From Craspedostauros australis (lineage: Eukaryota > Bacillariophyta > Bacillariophyceae > Mastogloiales > Achnanthaceae), in assembly GCA_026770025.1 (NCBI GenBank), contig JAMXDE010000019.1:124001-188000 (forward strand): a stretch of 64,000 nt of DNA, written 5' to 3'. The notes below the pieces were generated by a model. The model worked only from the letters and a program-made list of their open reading frames with translations, searched no databases and was not told the DNA's origin. This document shows, one piece after another, positions 11,399 through 22,470 of this stretch. Within the stretch, counting starts at the first letter, position 1. Every line of letters begins with the position of its first letter. Made by a program: the position numbers and the translations under genes.

Positions 11399-13021
11399 AT
11401 GACGCCGACTTACATGCAGCAGAGACAGCAGACACCGACTCCGAATGTGATTGATCTGATCGACTTTTTCGGGGATGAAACGGGTGCTACCAGCAACAAT
11501 GGAAAGAGCGAACTTGTGGTAAGTTGCATCTGCACGCTGACCATGGTGACAGCACAGCACAATGGTTCCCCATTCACACGTCCACACTCACTAGATGTCT
11601 CTCCTTCTCTCTCTCTATCTCACACACACACACACACACACACTCACCTTTCATCAATACCTACGACATCGTGCCCGTGTGTCCTCTCCAACTCCCAACC
11701 ACAACAGCACAATAATGGCCACATCTTCGAACTACACCAGTCAGATTCGTTGGGTGGGTGCGTCGAAATTGGCCTGAAAAATGGTCCAAACCACCTCGAC
11801 GACCTCATCCTCCGCAAGAACAGCACCGGTACGACGCAGAGCGGATGCAGCGACAGCGATGTCGCCAGTGGCGATGGCAGCCATGCGGAGGCTCCGATCG
11901 CTGCGGATGCGGACGATTTCAGACTGCAGATGGCCAAGAGCTCCTTCGATCAGGGTGTCACGTACTGGAGTGCGAAGGAATACGATCTGGCTCTGGTGGA
12001 ATTCCGCAGATGCCTGGAACTGCGGGAAGCCGTACTGGGCAAGTATCACGAGGACACGTACCAATCGTACTACTGGATTGCGACGGTTTACTGGCACAAG
12101 AGCGAGCACCAGAAGGCGCTGGAGATGTTCTGCCACGCACTTCAGATCAAGTACACCATGAACGATGGCGACGTCGACCGTTGCGGCGTGGTCAACGGAT
12201 GGATCAGCAACTCGTTGGATGCCCTGCACATGCGTGACGGAGACATCGAGGAGTACTGGAGCATGCTGATCAAAGGATTCGACCACGAGCAGAAGGGCGA
12301 TGAGCACATGAACAATGGAAAGCACAAGCATGCCAACCAGGAGTACCGAACAGCGCTGGCGCTGCATCAGCGACGTCGCACCATGCTGATCAACAGCAGC
12401 CCGTTGGCCGCCAAGCTCATCAACCAACCAGCCGCGCAGCCTGAGCTGGCCCATCTGCACACGAAGATCGGCGATGGCTACTCTCAGCAGGGCCTGTTCG
12501 ACCGATCGATGGTGTCTCACCGCAAGGCGTTGGGCGTCTACATGATCCGATACGGTCCCTACTCCACCTTCACGGCTACAGCATTGAATCACTTCCGCGA
12601 GGCTGCATTGAAGTACGGATGGTCGGACAAGGCCGTGGATGAGTACTGCGGCGTCCTGGAAAAGTCGGTGCTGCATGAGGTGAACGCGGACATGATGCTG
12701 ATGCAGAAGAACTTCGATGTTGCCATGAGGGAGTACGGTGCCGCCTTGGCACTCGAGGAGTCCAGCGTCGTGGGACGCCTCCAGCTGCCGTCCGCCTCCA
12801 TGTACTGCAAGGTGGGCAGCTTGCTCGCCGACCGCGACGAATTCGACGGAGCCCTGCCACATTTCGGCAAGGCACTCGGCATCTACCACTCGAGTTCGAA
12901 AGGAAAGTCCAACCACGAGGTCACGAACACATCTAAGCTGATCCGCAAGTTGCTGCACCGCCAATGCAAGATGAAAGCGCATGCCTCAAACGTGAACGAG
13001 TCCGTTCACACGAAGGCCTGA
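11399..13021 (+). CDS. Tetratricopeptide (kinesin-light-chain-like) repeat protein, two exons
   Basis: I read exon 1 as 11399-11518 and exon 2 as 11708-13021, giving 477 residues. The donor is GTG|GTAAGT and the acceptor ACAACAG|CAC, both phase 0. The 189-bp intron carries CT and CA repeats and happens to be a multiple of three with no in-frame stop, so a longer unspliced frame also exists. After a Ser/Gly-rich N-terminus, degenerate TPR units are visible at about residues 112-150, 155-195, 287-330 and 400-435; typical helices read YDLALVEFRRCLELRE, HQKALEMFCHALQIKY and FDGALPHFGKALGIY, with the A/G-x-Y/F and A-L pattern of TPR_12/kinesin-light-chain repeats. Such repeats form a superhelical protein-binding scaffold; the partner is unknown. 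The gene converges with the next one, with 304 bp between stop codons. Confidence 0.85.
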   Translation: MTPTYMQQRQQTPTPNVIDLIDFFGDETGATSNNGKSELVVSCICTLTMVTAQHNGSPFTRPHSLDVSPSLSLSHTHTHTHTHLSSIPTTSCPCVLSNSQPQQHNNGHIFELHQSDSLGGCVEIGLKNGPNHLDDLILRKNSTGTTQSGCSDSDVASGDGSHAEAPIAADADDFRLQMAKSSFDQGVTYWSAKEYDLALVEFRRCLELREAVLGKYHEDTYQSYYWIATVYWHKSEHQKALEMFCHALQIKYTMNDGDVDRCGVVNGWISNSLDALHMRDGDIEEYWSMLIKGFDHEQKGDEHMNNGKHKHANQEYRTALALHQRRRTMLINSSPLAAKLINQPAAQPELAHLHTKIGDGYSQQGLFDRSMVSHRKALGVYMIRYGPYSTFTATALNHFREAALKYGWSDKAVDEYCGVLEKSVLHEVNADMMLMQKNFDVAMREYGAALALEESSVVGRLQLPSASMYCKVGSLLADRDEFDGALPHFGKALGIYHSSSKGKSNHEVTNTSKLIRKLLHRQCKMKAHASNVNESVHTKA

Positions 13022-13325
13022 GCAAGGATCTTGGAAATGCCAGCTGAGGGAGAGCATGGTAACTTGAACGAAACGCTCCTCCGCGAGTAGAGAATACTCC
13101 AATCCCCATCTTCAACTACGACAGCAGCGGACGACGTGGTCTGCACGTGCCGACACAATAGAGGGTGCTCCCTTTTCAGGAGAGAGTGTATGGTGAGTCA
13201 CAACCACTGTAGAGTATTCCATTATACTATTAACACGGTTTATGCAAGTACAAGAAACAACAACAGGACGCCAGGATGCGAAAAGTTTGAAGGTAGCTTG
13301 TGGATTGTCCTCCATTTTGTTCGTA

Positions 13326-15578
13326 CTATCGGAATCCAAACAATCCACGCGACTTCTTCTTGCTGCTGTCGTTGTCATCAAATTGCTCCTCATCCGATCT
13401 GGAAGGCCGACCTTGACGACGAGGACGATCATCGTAGCCATCATCACGATCGCGTCTGGAGGAATCCCTGCGATTTGGATTGTCCACATTGTCGTTGTCG
13501 TTTCGATTGGCGTCTTCATCACGTGGTGGTCGTCTTCTGTCTCGACGCTCAAAGTCATCTCTGCTCGTCTCATCGTCGCCATCAGAATCACGAGGATACC
13601 GACGCCTTGCTGGATCCGATCGTCTGCCCCCACGCTCGCGCGGGGGTCCGCGATCATTATCATCTCTGTCCCTTCTATCACGGCCGCCGCGTTTGCCACT
13701 GCTGGAGTCCGACTGCAGCTGCAGGATCTGGTTGTAAATGCGGCTGGTGAAGGTGGCGATCCGCTTCCGGACCTTGTGCTTGCCATCGAGGATGAGGAGC
13801 TTGTCAATGAGTAGGGAGGAGACGGTGCCCACCTGCGGGATGAGCTCGAGGTCCTGCTGGATGTACCACAGCTCCTGTGCCATGGTGACGACACGCATGC
13901 CCATGGAGCGGCATAGATCTCCGACGAAGGCGCTGGTGACGTCGTCGGCGGAGGACGGGACCACCATGCATCCGAGGGCGAGGACCGCACCACCGCCGAG
14001 GGCACCTAGCCAGGTGGGGAAGAGGGGTAGGTTGATGCTGCCCCCGCAGAAGGCACCGATGAGGGTCATGACGACGAGCGCGGGGAGCATGCTGAATTCT
14101 GGATCTCGTCTGGATTGCGGTTCGTAGCGCCATACGTTGACCGAGCCATCTTCGTTATTGTTGGGCGGGAATCGGCGCAGCTGTCTGGAGGGGGAGATGC
14201 CGAAGATGGCGGGGACGACGTAACGGTGGGTTGGATACTGGCGCCGTATTCTTCTGGTCTGCTGCAGAAGAAGGACGAAGGCAAGGCCAAGGGATCTGAC
14301 GAGCTCCCCGTACGGGTTGCGAATGAACCATGCCATGATGGCCCACGTGAAGCAGCAGACCACGAACATGGTGTTGACGCCTGTGGAGATGATGGACTGT
14401 GATGATTTGTGTAGAGTGGAGTGGAGTGGGGTAGGGTAGGGTATGTACCAAAGGTAGAGAGACACAACGTGCGTGTGTGAATGGTGAGACAGAGAGCACG
14501 CAGATTGGCTCTTGTGGGGTTATCACTCCAGAGGGTGCACAGTTCTCGCCTTGAGCAGCGCACAGCGTACAGCGTTCTACTCCACTCTGCTCTGCTCTAT
14601 TCCACTCTGATGCAAATCTAGATGTTGGCATGGCATTCCATGTCATGCTTGATCACATAATACGACGCAAGCGCTTACCTTGGTGAGGAATGCACCGATG
14701 GAACCGCCGAGAAGACCCGAGACTGCAGCGATTTGCAGCTTGCCGTTCTTGGTGGAGAGGTATCGTCCCATGGTGTCCTGCCTGGGCGATGCGAAGTCCT
14801 TGGATGCTGCTGCATCAGCTCCTTTATCGCCATCCTTGTCGTTGTCGTTGACACTGTCTTTGTCGCTGGCGGGGAATTGATAGTGGATGGGAGGTGGCTT
14901 GTATTGCGGAGCAGACGAGGATGGATCATCCTTTGAGGAAGCATCTCGCGATGTTGTCGCGCCAGTGGTTCCATCCAGATCATCGCCATCTCGTTTCGAT
15001 CTTCCGTCCTCGGACATGTATTCGTTGGCCTCGCTGGCAGTTGCATCCGATCGAGAACTAGCGCCATTGGCAGCAGCAGCAGCATTAGCATAACCTTCCG
15101 AAGCATAGTCATATGGATAGTTCTGTGCGGCCTGATTCTGGTTGTCCTTTCTGTCATCCGAGGAGTCGTAGCCATACGAAGAAGATGCCTGCGAGTTGGA
15201 TCCAACGGAAGGAGGAGGAGGTGGTGGAGTTGCCATAGTACTGGTGGAACCTGTTTGATCACGGCCTTCGCTGGCATAATCTTGTCGGTTGTATTGGGAT
15301 TGGTATTGGTCACGTTGGTTGTAGTCGTTGTAGTCGTTGTATCCATCGTAGCCGTTGTATCCGCTGTACCCATCATGGCCTTCATATCCATCGTTGTTGT
15401 TCTGATTGCCAGCACCAGCGTTGGCTTCATTGTTGCCATCATAATTGTAACTGTCATAGCTGGGTTGCGCTGCATTATTGCCGTTTCCATTGCTGCTGGC
15501 CAAGGTGAGGGGCAGAAGCAGGGACAGCGACACCAGCCAGAGTGCGGTCCGCGCCCGTCCTGAGGCCGAACCCGCCAT
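13326..15578 (-). CDS. Secretory/multi-pass membrane protein with Tyr-Asn-Gly repeats and charged tail, two exons
   Basis: I read exon 1 as 15578-14679 and exon 2 as 14396-13326 (minus), 656 residues. Donor AAG|GTAAGC and acceptor ATCACAG|TCC are both phase 0; the intron is 282 bp. Residues 1-28 form a signal peptide (basic start, LWLVSLSLLLPLTL core, A-S-S cleavage region). Next comes a disordered segment with many Tyr in GYxGY / DYNDYN repeats, a short poly-Pro, and Ser/Asp-rich sequence. Hydrophobic segments lie at about 283-300 (Gly-zipper-like, LLGGSIGAFL), 307-325, 335-345 and 403-447. The last 120 residues are packed with Arg and Asp (RDRRDRDD type). I infer an endomembrane or plastid-envelope protein with a soluble Tyr-rich arm and a mixed-charge arm. 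No enzyme motif is visible. The family is not recognised; it looks diatom-specific. Confidence 0.8.
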
Positions 15579-16719
15579 TGCAACCACTCTTCGGAATCAA
15601 TTGCCTCTTGCTCCGCTGGTTCGACGCAACACAAGACCGCAGAATGCTCTTCTCTCTTTGAGATGGAGTGTGTTGACTGCAGCGGAGCAGAAGAGACGGT
15701 CGACGATCAAGAGGCGGACGATGTGGAAAGGATGATGGCCATGGTCGTGGTCACAGCCGCTGCCGAAGATCGTGAGAACTCAAATCGAAGCGTGGAGCAA
15801 CACGGTGTTGCTCTTGGCGGTTGTTGCCACGATCCAAGATTTCCCTCCACGCGTTGTTACTCCCATGATTCACTGGACTCCACAATTCCGCTTTTGACAA
15901 CCACGATTAAAACAGGAAATGGACAATTATGACATCACAACGGTGTCACACCAGGAACAAAATTGTTGAACAGAACAGAAAATTCAAAACGTGAGACCAA
16001 AAAAGATGCAAACCGCGATGCGGGAAGAACACGCGGAGCGATCGCCCAAATCCAGGATTTTCGTGTGTTATTTTGTGTTGTTGCGTTGTGCAGAACTCCC
16101 ATCTGTTCATCCCTGTCTTTGTCTGTCTCTGTGATCATTGATCATTGAACATTGAACATTGATCATTGATCATCCACATTGAGAGTTGAGAGTTGGAAAC
16201 GCACACAGAGAGAGGCAGACACAGGATCTCAACCAAGAGAGGAATCAGAGAAGGTGCAATCCACAATCAATCAATCAATCGAACTTCATCCATCAACGAA
16301 GCTATCAACGAAGCTATCAACAACGCTGATCAAGCAGGTGTCAGATCAGCCACAACTTCCAATCGCGGCACCCGATTGTGGCATCAGTATCGTCATCGAA
16401 AGGAGCGGCAGCCGAAGTGGGAACAGGAACGACTCCACGACCCACTTCACATCGCATCGCACTCGTCAACATTGCGTATCGACATTGGAGAGGCCTGATC
16501 GGTCAGATCCAAGACAACCACAGGACAACCACGGGGCAGCAACTGCGAAGGAGCAGCGACAGAAAGCAGAGGCTTCTCATACTCACAGACAGGCATCCTT
16601 GGGATTGCGCCCACATTCTTGAGACTGTCTATTCCGTTGTCATATCACTCTGATACAACGCAAGACAACGCAAGACAACACAAGACAACACAACATTGTG
16701 ATTGACTATATATATCACT
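15579..16719. other. Shared upstream region of two divergent genes
   Basis: This 1.1-kb stretch lies between divergently transcribed genes and should hold both promoters. It contains a heptanucleotide repeat (ATTGATC/ATTGAAC) at about 16132-16173 and short direct repeats near 16300. Short open frames here look like chance. Confidence 0.5.
16132..16173. repeat. Heptanucleotide tandem repeat ATTGATC/ATTGAAC
   Basis: About six copies of a 7-bp unit in head-to-tail order, alternating ATTGATC and ATTGAAC, with TGATCA palindromes inside. It lies about 0.55 kb upstream of the myosin start and about 0.55 kb upstream of the opposite gene, so a regulatory role is possible but not shown. Confidence 0.6.
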
Positions 16720-19700
16720 ATGGAAGATATCAAGTCCACAGACAGCGCTGCTGCGACTGCCGCAACTGCAACCTCGGCGACTGATGAGGATAGTTCCAAG
16801 GATGCCACCACTGCCACTGCCATCACCGAAGCAGTCACCACAGCCGCCGAACTCAGGACTTCCAAGCACGTCTACATCCCCAGCAAGGAACACGCGTGGA
16901 TTCCAGCTCGCATCATCGAGTACAAGGACGCTGCTCCCTCAGACTCCGCTGATGCACCAGGACCCATCCTCACGGTCTCCATCCCGGTCTACCGATCCGA
17001 GCAGGAGATCAAGTCGGATGGAGGCAGATCGGCCTCGCGCTTTGACAAGACCACCATCTCCATGAGCATCCAGCAGCTTCCCTTGCAGAATGTCAACTCC
17101 GAAGGGCAGCTCGTTCCTGTTCCCGACATGGTGGATCTGCCCTTCTTGCATGAGGTTAGTTTCAGTGCACGTATGGTGTCGTTCCATTGTGGTTTTGTTC
17201 CATTCTGTTGTGTGCCATTCATTCATTCATTCATTGGTCATTGCCATTGGTTGGATATGACATTCCGTCTGCTATCATATCTTCTCTTAACATTCGCTCA
17301 CTCGTCTCGCTCACCTCAATACTCGTACAGGCCGCCATTCTGTACAATCTCAAGGCCAGACATGTTCAGGCTCTGCCGTACACCAGAACGGGTGACATCG
17401 TCATCGCTGTCAATCCGTACCAATGGTTCCACGTCCTGTACAGCCATGACAATCAGAACACATACTCCGAGGCGCTCATCTGGAAGAACAGATCCAACAT
17501 CACCAAGCGGAAATCGACATCCAAACCCAATTCCAATGATAACAGCAACAGCAACAACAGCAACAACAACCAAACAAAGTCGCAGACGCAGCCGCAATCA
17601 CAGGGTGAGGGAGCATCGCCAACGGCTGATATTTCGGATCCACGCAACGGCCTCGTCCCCCACGTCTACGAAGCATCCGCGCTGGCATACCAGGGACTCG
17701 CTGCCAGGGGAGACGATCAATCCATCCTCGTTTCGGGAGAGTCCGGGGCGGGAAAGACGGAGACGGTCAAGATCTGCATGTCTCATCTCGCCAGCATCCA
17801 GAACCTCACGCCCAAGCAGAGGCAGAAACAGCGCGTCCTCAATGCAGCGGTCAGCTCCGCATCCAGCGTGGCTTCATCGGCACTCTCCACCACAGGATCA
17901 GCATCCGCACCGGCCAACTCCGAAATCGTCCAAAGGGTCCTCGATTCAAACCCGCTCCTCGAAGCATTCGGTAACGCAAAGACCCTGCGCAATGACAACT
18001 CCTCGCGTTTCGGAAAGTACATCCAGCTGCAGTTCGATAACCCACTCAGTCACCAGCTGCACAACGCATCCTCCATCGATGACATGGCCGTTGCAGCCAC
18101 GGGCATGTCCTCCAGGCAGCAGGTCCTCGCGCAGTCCACGGGCACGGCATCGCGTTGCATCCTGGCGGGCAGCAAGTGCGAGGTCTACCTCCTAGAAAAA
18201 TCGCGCGTCATCTCGCACGCCGAAGGAGAGCGCACCTTCCACATCTTCTACCAGCTCCTCGCGGCGCCGGAAGAGTACAAGGCCACCGTCTGGTCAGGCC
18301 TCGAGGACACGGACAACGAATCATTCTGCTACGTCGGCTGGACCGACACCAACACCATCGAGGGACGCAGCGACGAGGACAGATTCCAGCTCACCCTCAA
18401 CTCCCTCGCCCTCGTCGGTGTGATCGACGACAAGCTCAAGGCCCTTCTGCGTGCCATCTGCATCGTCCTGCAGCTAGGAAATCTTGAATTTGCACCGCTC
18501 GACGACGACAAGTGCGTCATCTCCACGGACGAAGAGCTCATGGAGCTGGCGGAGCTCATGGACGTGCCACCCGATGAGCTGGCAGTGGCGCTGCTTGTCC
18601 GCACGGTCACCGCCAAGGGCGAGACCTTCCAGGTGCCCCTCAAGGCGGAGACCGCCAAGGACTCCACGGATGCCTTCGCGAAGGAGATCTACGCCAAGAC
18701 CTTCCTCTGGCTGGTGCGCACCATCAACGACGCCACCTGCGCGGAAAACAACTACCGCAACGCTTCCTTCGATCATCAGCGCTTCGGTGTCATCGGGTTG
18801 CTCGACATCTTCGGTTTCGAAACGTTCGAGGTTAACCGATTTGAACAGCTCTGCATCAACTACGCCAACGAAAAGCTGCAGCAGAAGTTCACGCAGGACA
18901 TCTTCCGATCCGTCCAGACGGAGTACGAATTCGAGGGCATCGAGCTAGGGGAGATCACCTACGACGACAACACTGACGTTCTCGACCTCGTGGAGGGCGG
19001 CATGGGACTTCTCGCCCTGCTCAACGAGGAGTGCGTGCGTCCGAAGGGCTCCGACAAGACCTTCGTCTTCAAGGCGCAGGCCATGAACAAGGACAACGCC
19101 GTGTGGATCCGAGAGCCGCACTACTCTGCCACGTCCTTCGGCATCCGCCACTACGCGGGCAAGGTGACGTACGATTCCAACGGCTTCGTCACCAAGAACA
19201 TGGACACGCTGCCGACTGATTTGCAGGATTGTGCTGCCAAATCCAGCAACGCCATTCTTGCGAAGGAGCTCACCAACGAGGCCATGATGAATCCATTCGC
19301 GCCGGTGCAGAGCAGCACCAAGGCACCGGAAACAGCGGCGGCGGCGGCGGCGCCAAAGAAGAAGAAAAAGCGGCCCAAGGGTGCGCGCGGCCGACCGGGT
19401 GGCGCCCCCACCGCGTCTTCAGCTTCTGCTCCCACGTCCAGGCCTGGACATCACATGCCAAGGCGCAGCGTCAAATCGAACCTCGTGGCGGAGACCGTCT
19501 GGACCAAGTTCAAGACGCAGCTGTCGCGACTCATGACGCAGCTGAATGACACGCGCACACGCTACATCCGATGCATCAAGCCAAACAGCAAGAAGCGGCC
19601 GCGGCTGATGGAGCACACCATGGCCGTGGAGCAGCTGCGATGCGCTGGAGTGGTGGCCGCCGTCACAATTTCGCGATCCGCCTTCCCCAATCGCTTGGAT

Positions 19701-21344
19701 CATGATGTTGTCTTGGAACGCTTCAAGTCCCTGTGGCCGCATGGCGTGACGCCCGACTCGGGAACGTCGACGTCTTTGATGGATGGCGACTCGTCGCAAC
19801 ACGCCAGCGAAAGCGACGACATGGGAACATCGGCCGTGCGGGGTGCCGTGGATCGGTTGCTCACGCGGGCATTGCAGGCATTGGAGATCACCAGGCCGGA
19901 TGGCAAGGTGGTGCGTGGATTCGTCATCGGCAAGACGCGCACCTACTTCCGTGCAGGTGCGTTGGAATACCTGGAAGGCGAGCGTTTGAAGTACCTGGGT
20001 GTTTGGGCCACCCGCATCCAGAAGGAGGCGAGGCGATACGTCTGCACCTGCAACTATCGTATGACTCGGATGTTCGCGCTGTGGACGCAGACCAAGCTGC
20101 GCATGAGGAATTGCCGCCGCACGTACCGGCTGATCCGCAAGGCCGCGATCCGTGTGCAATGCTGGCACAGGGTGCTGAATGCGGCCAAGACCATCGAGGT
20201 GCTAAGGCGCAACTTCAAGGCGACGCTGATTCAGACGCGGTGGCGCATGGTGATGGACGGCCGACAGCTGCGAAGGAGCAAGGAGGCGGTCGTCGTGATG
20301 CAGAGCATGGTACGAGGGGCGCTGCAACGGCCGAAGTACCGGCAGGCGCTATTCGAGAAGAAGGAAGAGGCCAAGCTCGAGAACCAGCTGCGCGCGCTGC
20401 AGCGCAAGCTGGAGGAGGCGGAACAAAAGCGGTTGGAGGCCGAGAAGGCCGCCGAGCTGAAGGCAGCGCAGGCAGTGAAGGATGCGGAGGAGAAGGCCAA
20501 GGCGGAGAGGCAGCGCACCGAGGAAGAGCAGCGTGAACGCGAGAAGAAGGAGGCGCGGGCGGAAGAGGAGAAGAAGGAGCAGGCTGCGATCGAGGCGGCC
20601 CAGGTGGCGGAGGAGAAGCGCAAGAAGGCGGAGGAGGAACGTGAAGAGATGCGCGTGAAGCTGCAAGAGCAGGAGCAGGAGCAGGCCAAGCTGCAAACCC
20701 AGCTGAATGCGGAGCAGCAGACGCTGATGGACGAGAGCGGGAAGATGCTTGAGTATCTGCGCAAGGAGGTGTTCAAGCTGCGTAATCAGAACTCGCAGCT
20801 GAAGACCGACTTTGACCTGCTGAAGGACAACAACCAGCGGCTGATGGATGCGAACGCGTCTGCCGGGGCGTCGTTCGTCGCTCTGAACCAGCACGCGAAG
20901 CAGCTGTCGAAGCAGAACAACAAGCTGCAGACTGAGGTGGAGGTGGTGAAGGAGCAGGCCCAGCAGTACAACGTGATGCAGATCGAGCTGAAGGAGGAGC
21001 TGAAGATGAAGAAGGCAACCTACATCGCCGAGGTCCGTTCTCGGCTGCAGTACCAGAAGGCGCTGGGTCGCGTGACTGACATCGTGCAGGAGCAGTGCCG
21101 CGACACCCGTCTCGTGGAGAAGGTGCTGGAGGTTGCCGACGAATGCGAGATGGAGTTCCTGGCGGGCGTGGACGGCGGCGGTCTCGACGGTGACTATGTC
21201 CCCAGAGGGCAGTCCCGTGAGAACGTCGATGGCGCCGAAGACGACGGTGGTGAAGGCGACGTGGATGGCAGCAACCGCGGTCGTGCCCAGACCCTTCGAC
21301 GCAAGAGCAGTCTCTTTGGTTCCCTCTCCTCCTACTTTTCATAA
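16720..21344 (+). CDS. Unconventional myosin heavy chain, two exons
   Basis: Exon 1 is 16720-17154 and exon 2 is 17331-21344, giving 1482 residues. Splice sites are GAG|GTTAGT and CGTACAG|GCC, both phase 0; joining them restores the normal motor sequence PFLHE-AAILYNL. Visible motor motifs: P-loop GESGAGKTE (about residue 281), switch I NDNSSRFGK (about 366), switch II DIFGFETFE (about 638), and the converter-side block EQLRCAGVVAAV (about 909). Loop 2 is extended and very basic (poly-Ala then PKKKKKRPKG), which should strengthen actin binding. After the motor come at least three IQ-like light-chain sites (about 1040-1155), then a Glu/Lys/Ala-rich coiled coil (about 1160-1410) and an acidic tail ending in a Ser-rich tip. 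It is an actin-based ATP-driven motor, probably a dimer. The tail has no recognised cargo domain; I infer a heterokont-type class but cannot assign the number. The first ATG of the frame was used as start. Confidence 0.97.
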
Positions 21345-22470
21345 AGAATGGAATGAAGTGAAGCACAATTTGATGATAGAGAGAGAGAGAGAAGCAAATG
21401 CCAGCACGGAATGGGAGAATGGCAGTGTGAATGGCACGAAGAGGCCGCTAGAGAGAAAGAGAGAGACATGGCATGATATGCTCGAAGCACGGTGTTATGC
21501 GCCAATTACAATACAACAGAACACGGACACACGCACAGAGAAGCAACAGCGATGACATGATAGAAGAAGCCACAGTATAGCAAGGTGCAGCAGACGAGGA
21601 GCAATTTGCTGTAATCCAGACTTACATAGTACATACTCCACGTTGCGGTTGAATGTTGGTACTCAAGACATTGATGACCATGCTGTCGAACATCTGCAAT
21701 CCGATCGGCCTCTTCTATATTTGGTACAAGTAGCCACCTCTCAGTCGTGTCACAATCCACCACAGTGAAGCGATTCAACAAAATTAAATATTTTTGTTTT
21801 ATGATAATACCGCCAACTCCCAACATAACAGCCCAACGCAACTGCACCATGCCTCCTACCATGTCGTATACGACGTATTGGGTGGCATTGTACCTCATTC
21901 GTGTTAATTGCCAGTAGTGAATGCAAGACGAATCAGATTGTCAGAACCCTGATGGTATGCGAACGGCCAGAAACAATCGAGGAAGCACGCGCAGCATGGG
22001 CAGTGTCAACTCAGTACAACGCTACGCGCAGTGGTACATAGGATCGCGCTGGTAACAACACCGAAGGAAGGAAGAATGCTTGCGTTGTGTTCTCTGCCAG
22101 TGCGTACCATCCCGTTGCGACAACGTCGCACAATTGCCAGGCGACACAACCGCAAACGAGAACAACGACTGCGCTGGTGTTCGCACGAGAAGCCCAAACA
22201 ACAAACAGACAAACAGACGGTGGCGCAAATGAGCAAGAAAAGGCAGCAAGAAAGAAACAACGAAGGAAGCCAGCGCGAATCCAACGCAGATACGAACAGA
22301 GAAGAACGGAGCTGGCGCCAATCAATCCATCCACCCGACTATACACACTCCACCTACACACTCCACCTACACCAATAGCTCAGGACAACCAAGTCGAGGA
22401 CATTGATTAGTATTATATTATAGTACAACAGCGGACAGCAACAAGCCGCAAGTGATGTAACGCAGTGAAG
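21345..22470. other. Intergenic region, no gene seen
   Basis: About 1.1 kb between two rightward genes. It has a short GA repeat near 21373-21392 and only short, overlapping open frames. The 3' end of the myosin transcript and the promoter of the next gene must lie here. Confidence 0.5.

Noticed and set aside
11741-12982. 413-codon minus-strand open frame opposite the TPR gene
   Set aside because: It is the exact antisense of a well-supported TPR coding exon, is rich in Val, Leu, Gln and His as expected for such a mirror, and has no recognisable domain.
14675-15634. 319-codon minus-strand frame over the same DNA as exon 1 of the membrane protein
   Set aside because: Met/Thr-rich +1 frame of the same strand; the chosen frame has a signal peptide and matches the splice sites.
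19419-20168. 249-codon minus-strand frame opposite the myosin neck
   Set aside because: Shadow of the myosin coding strand; no motif.
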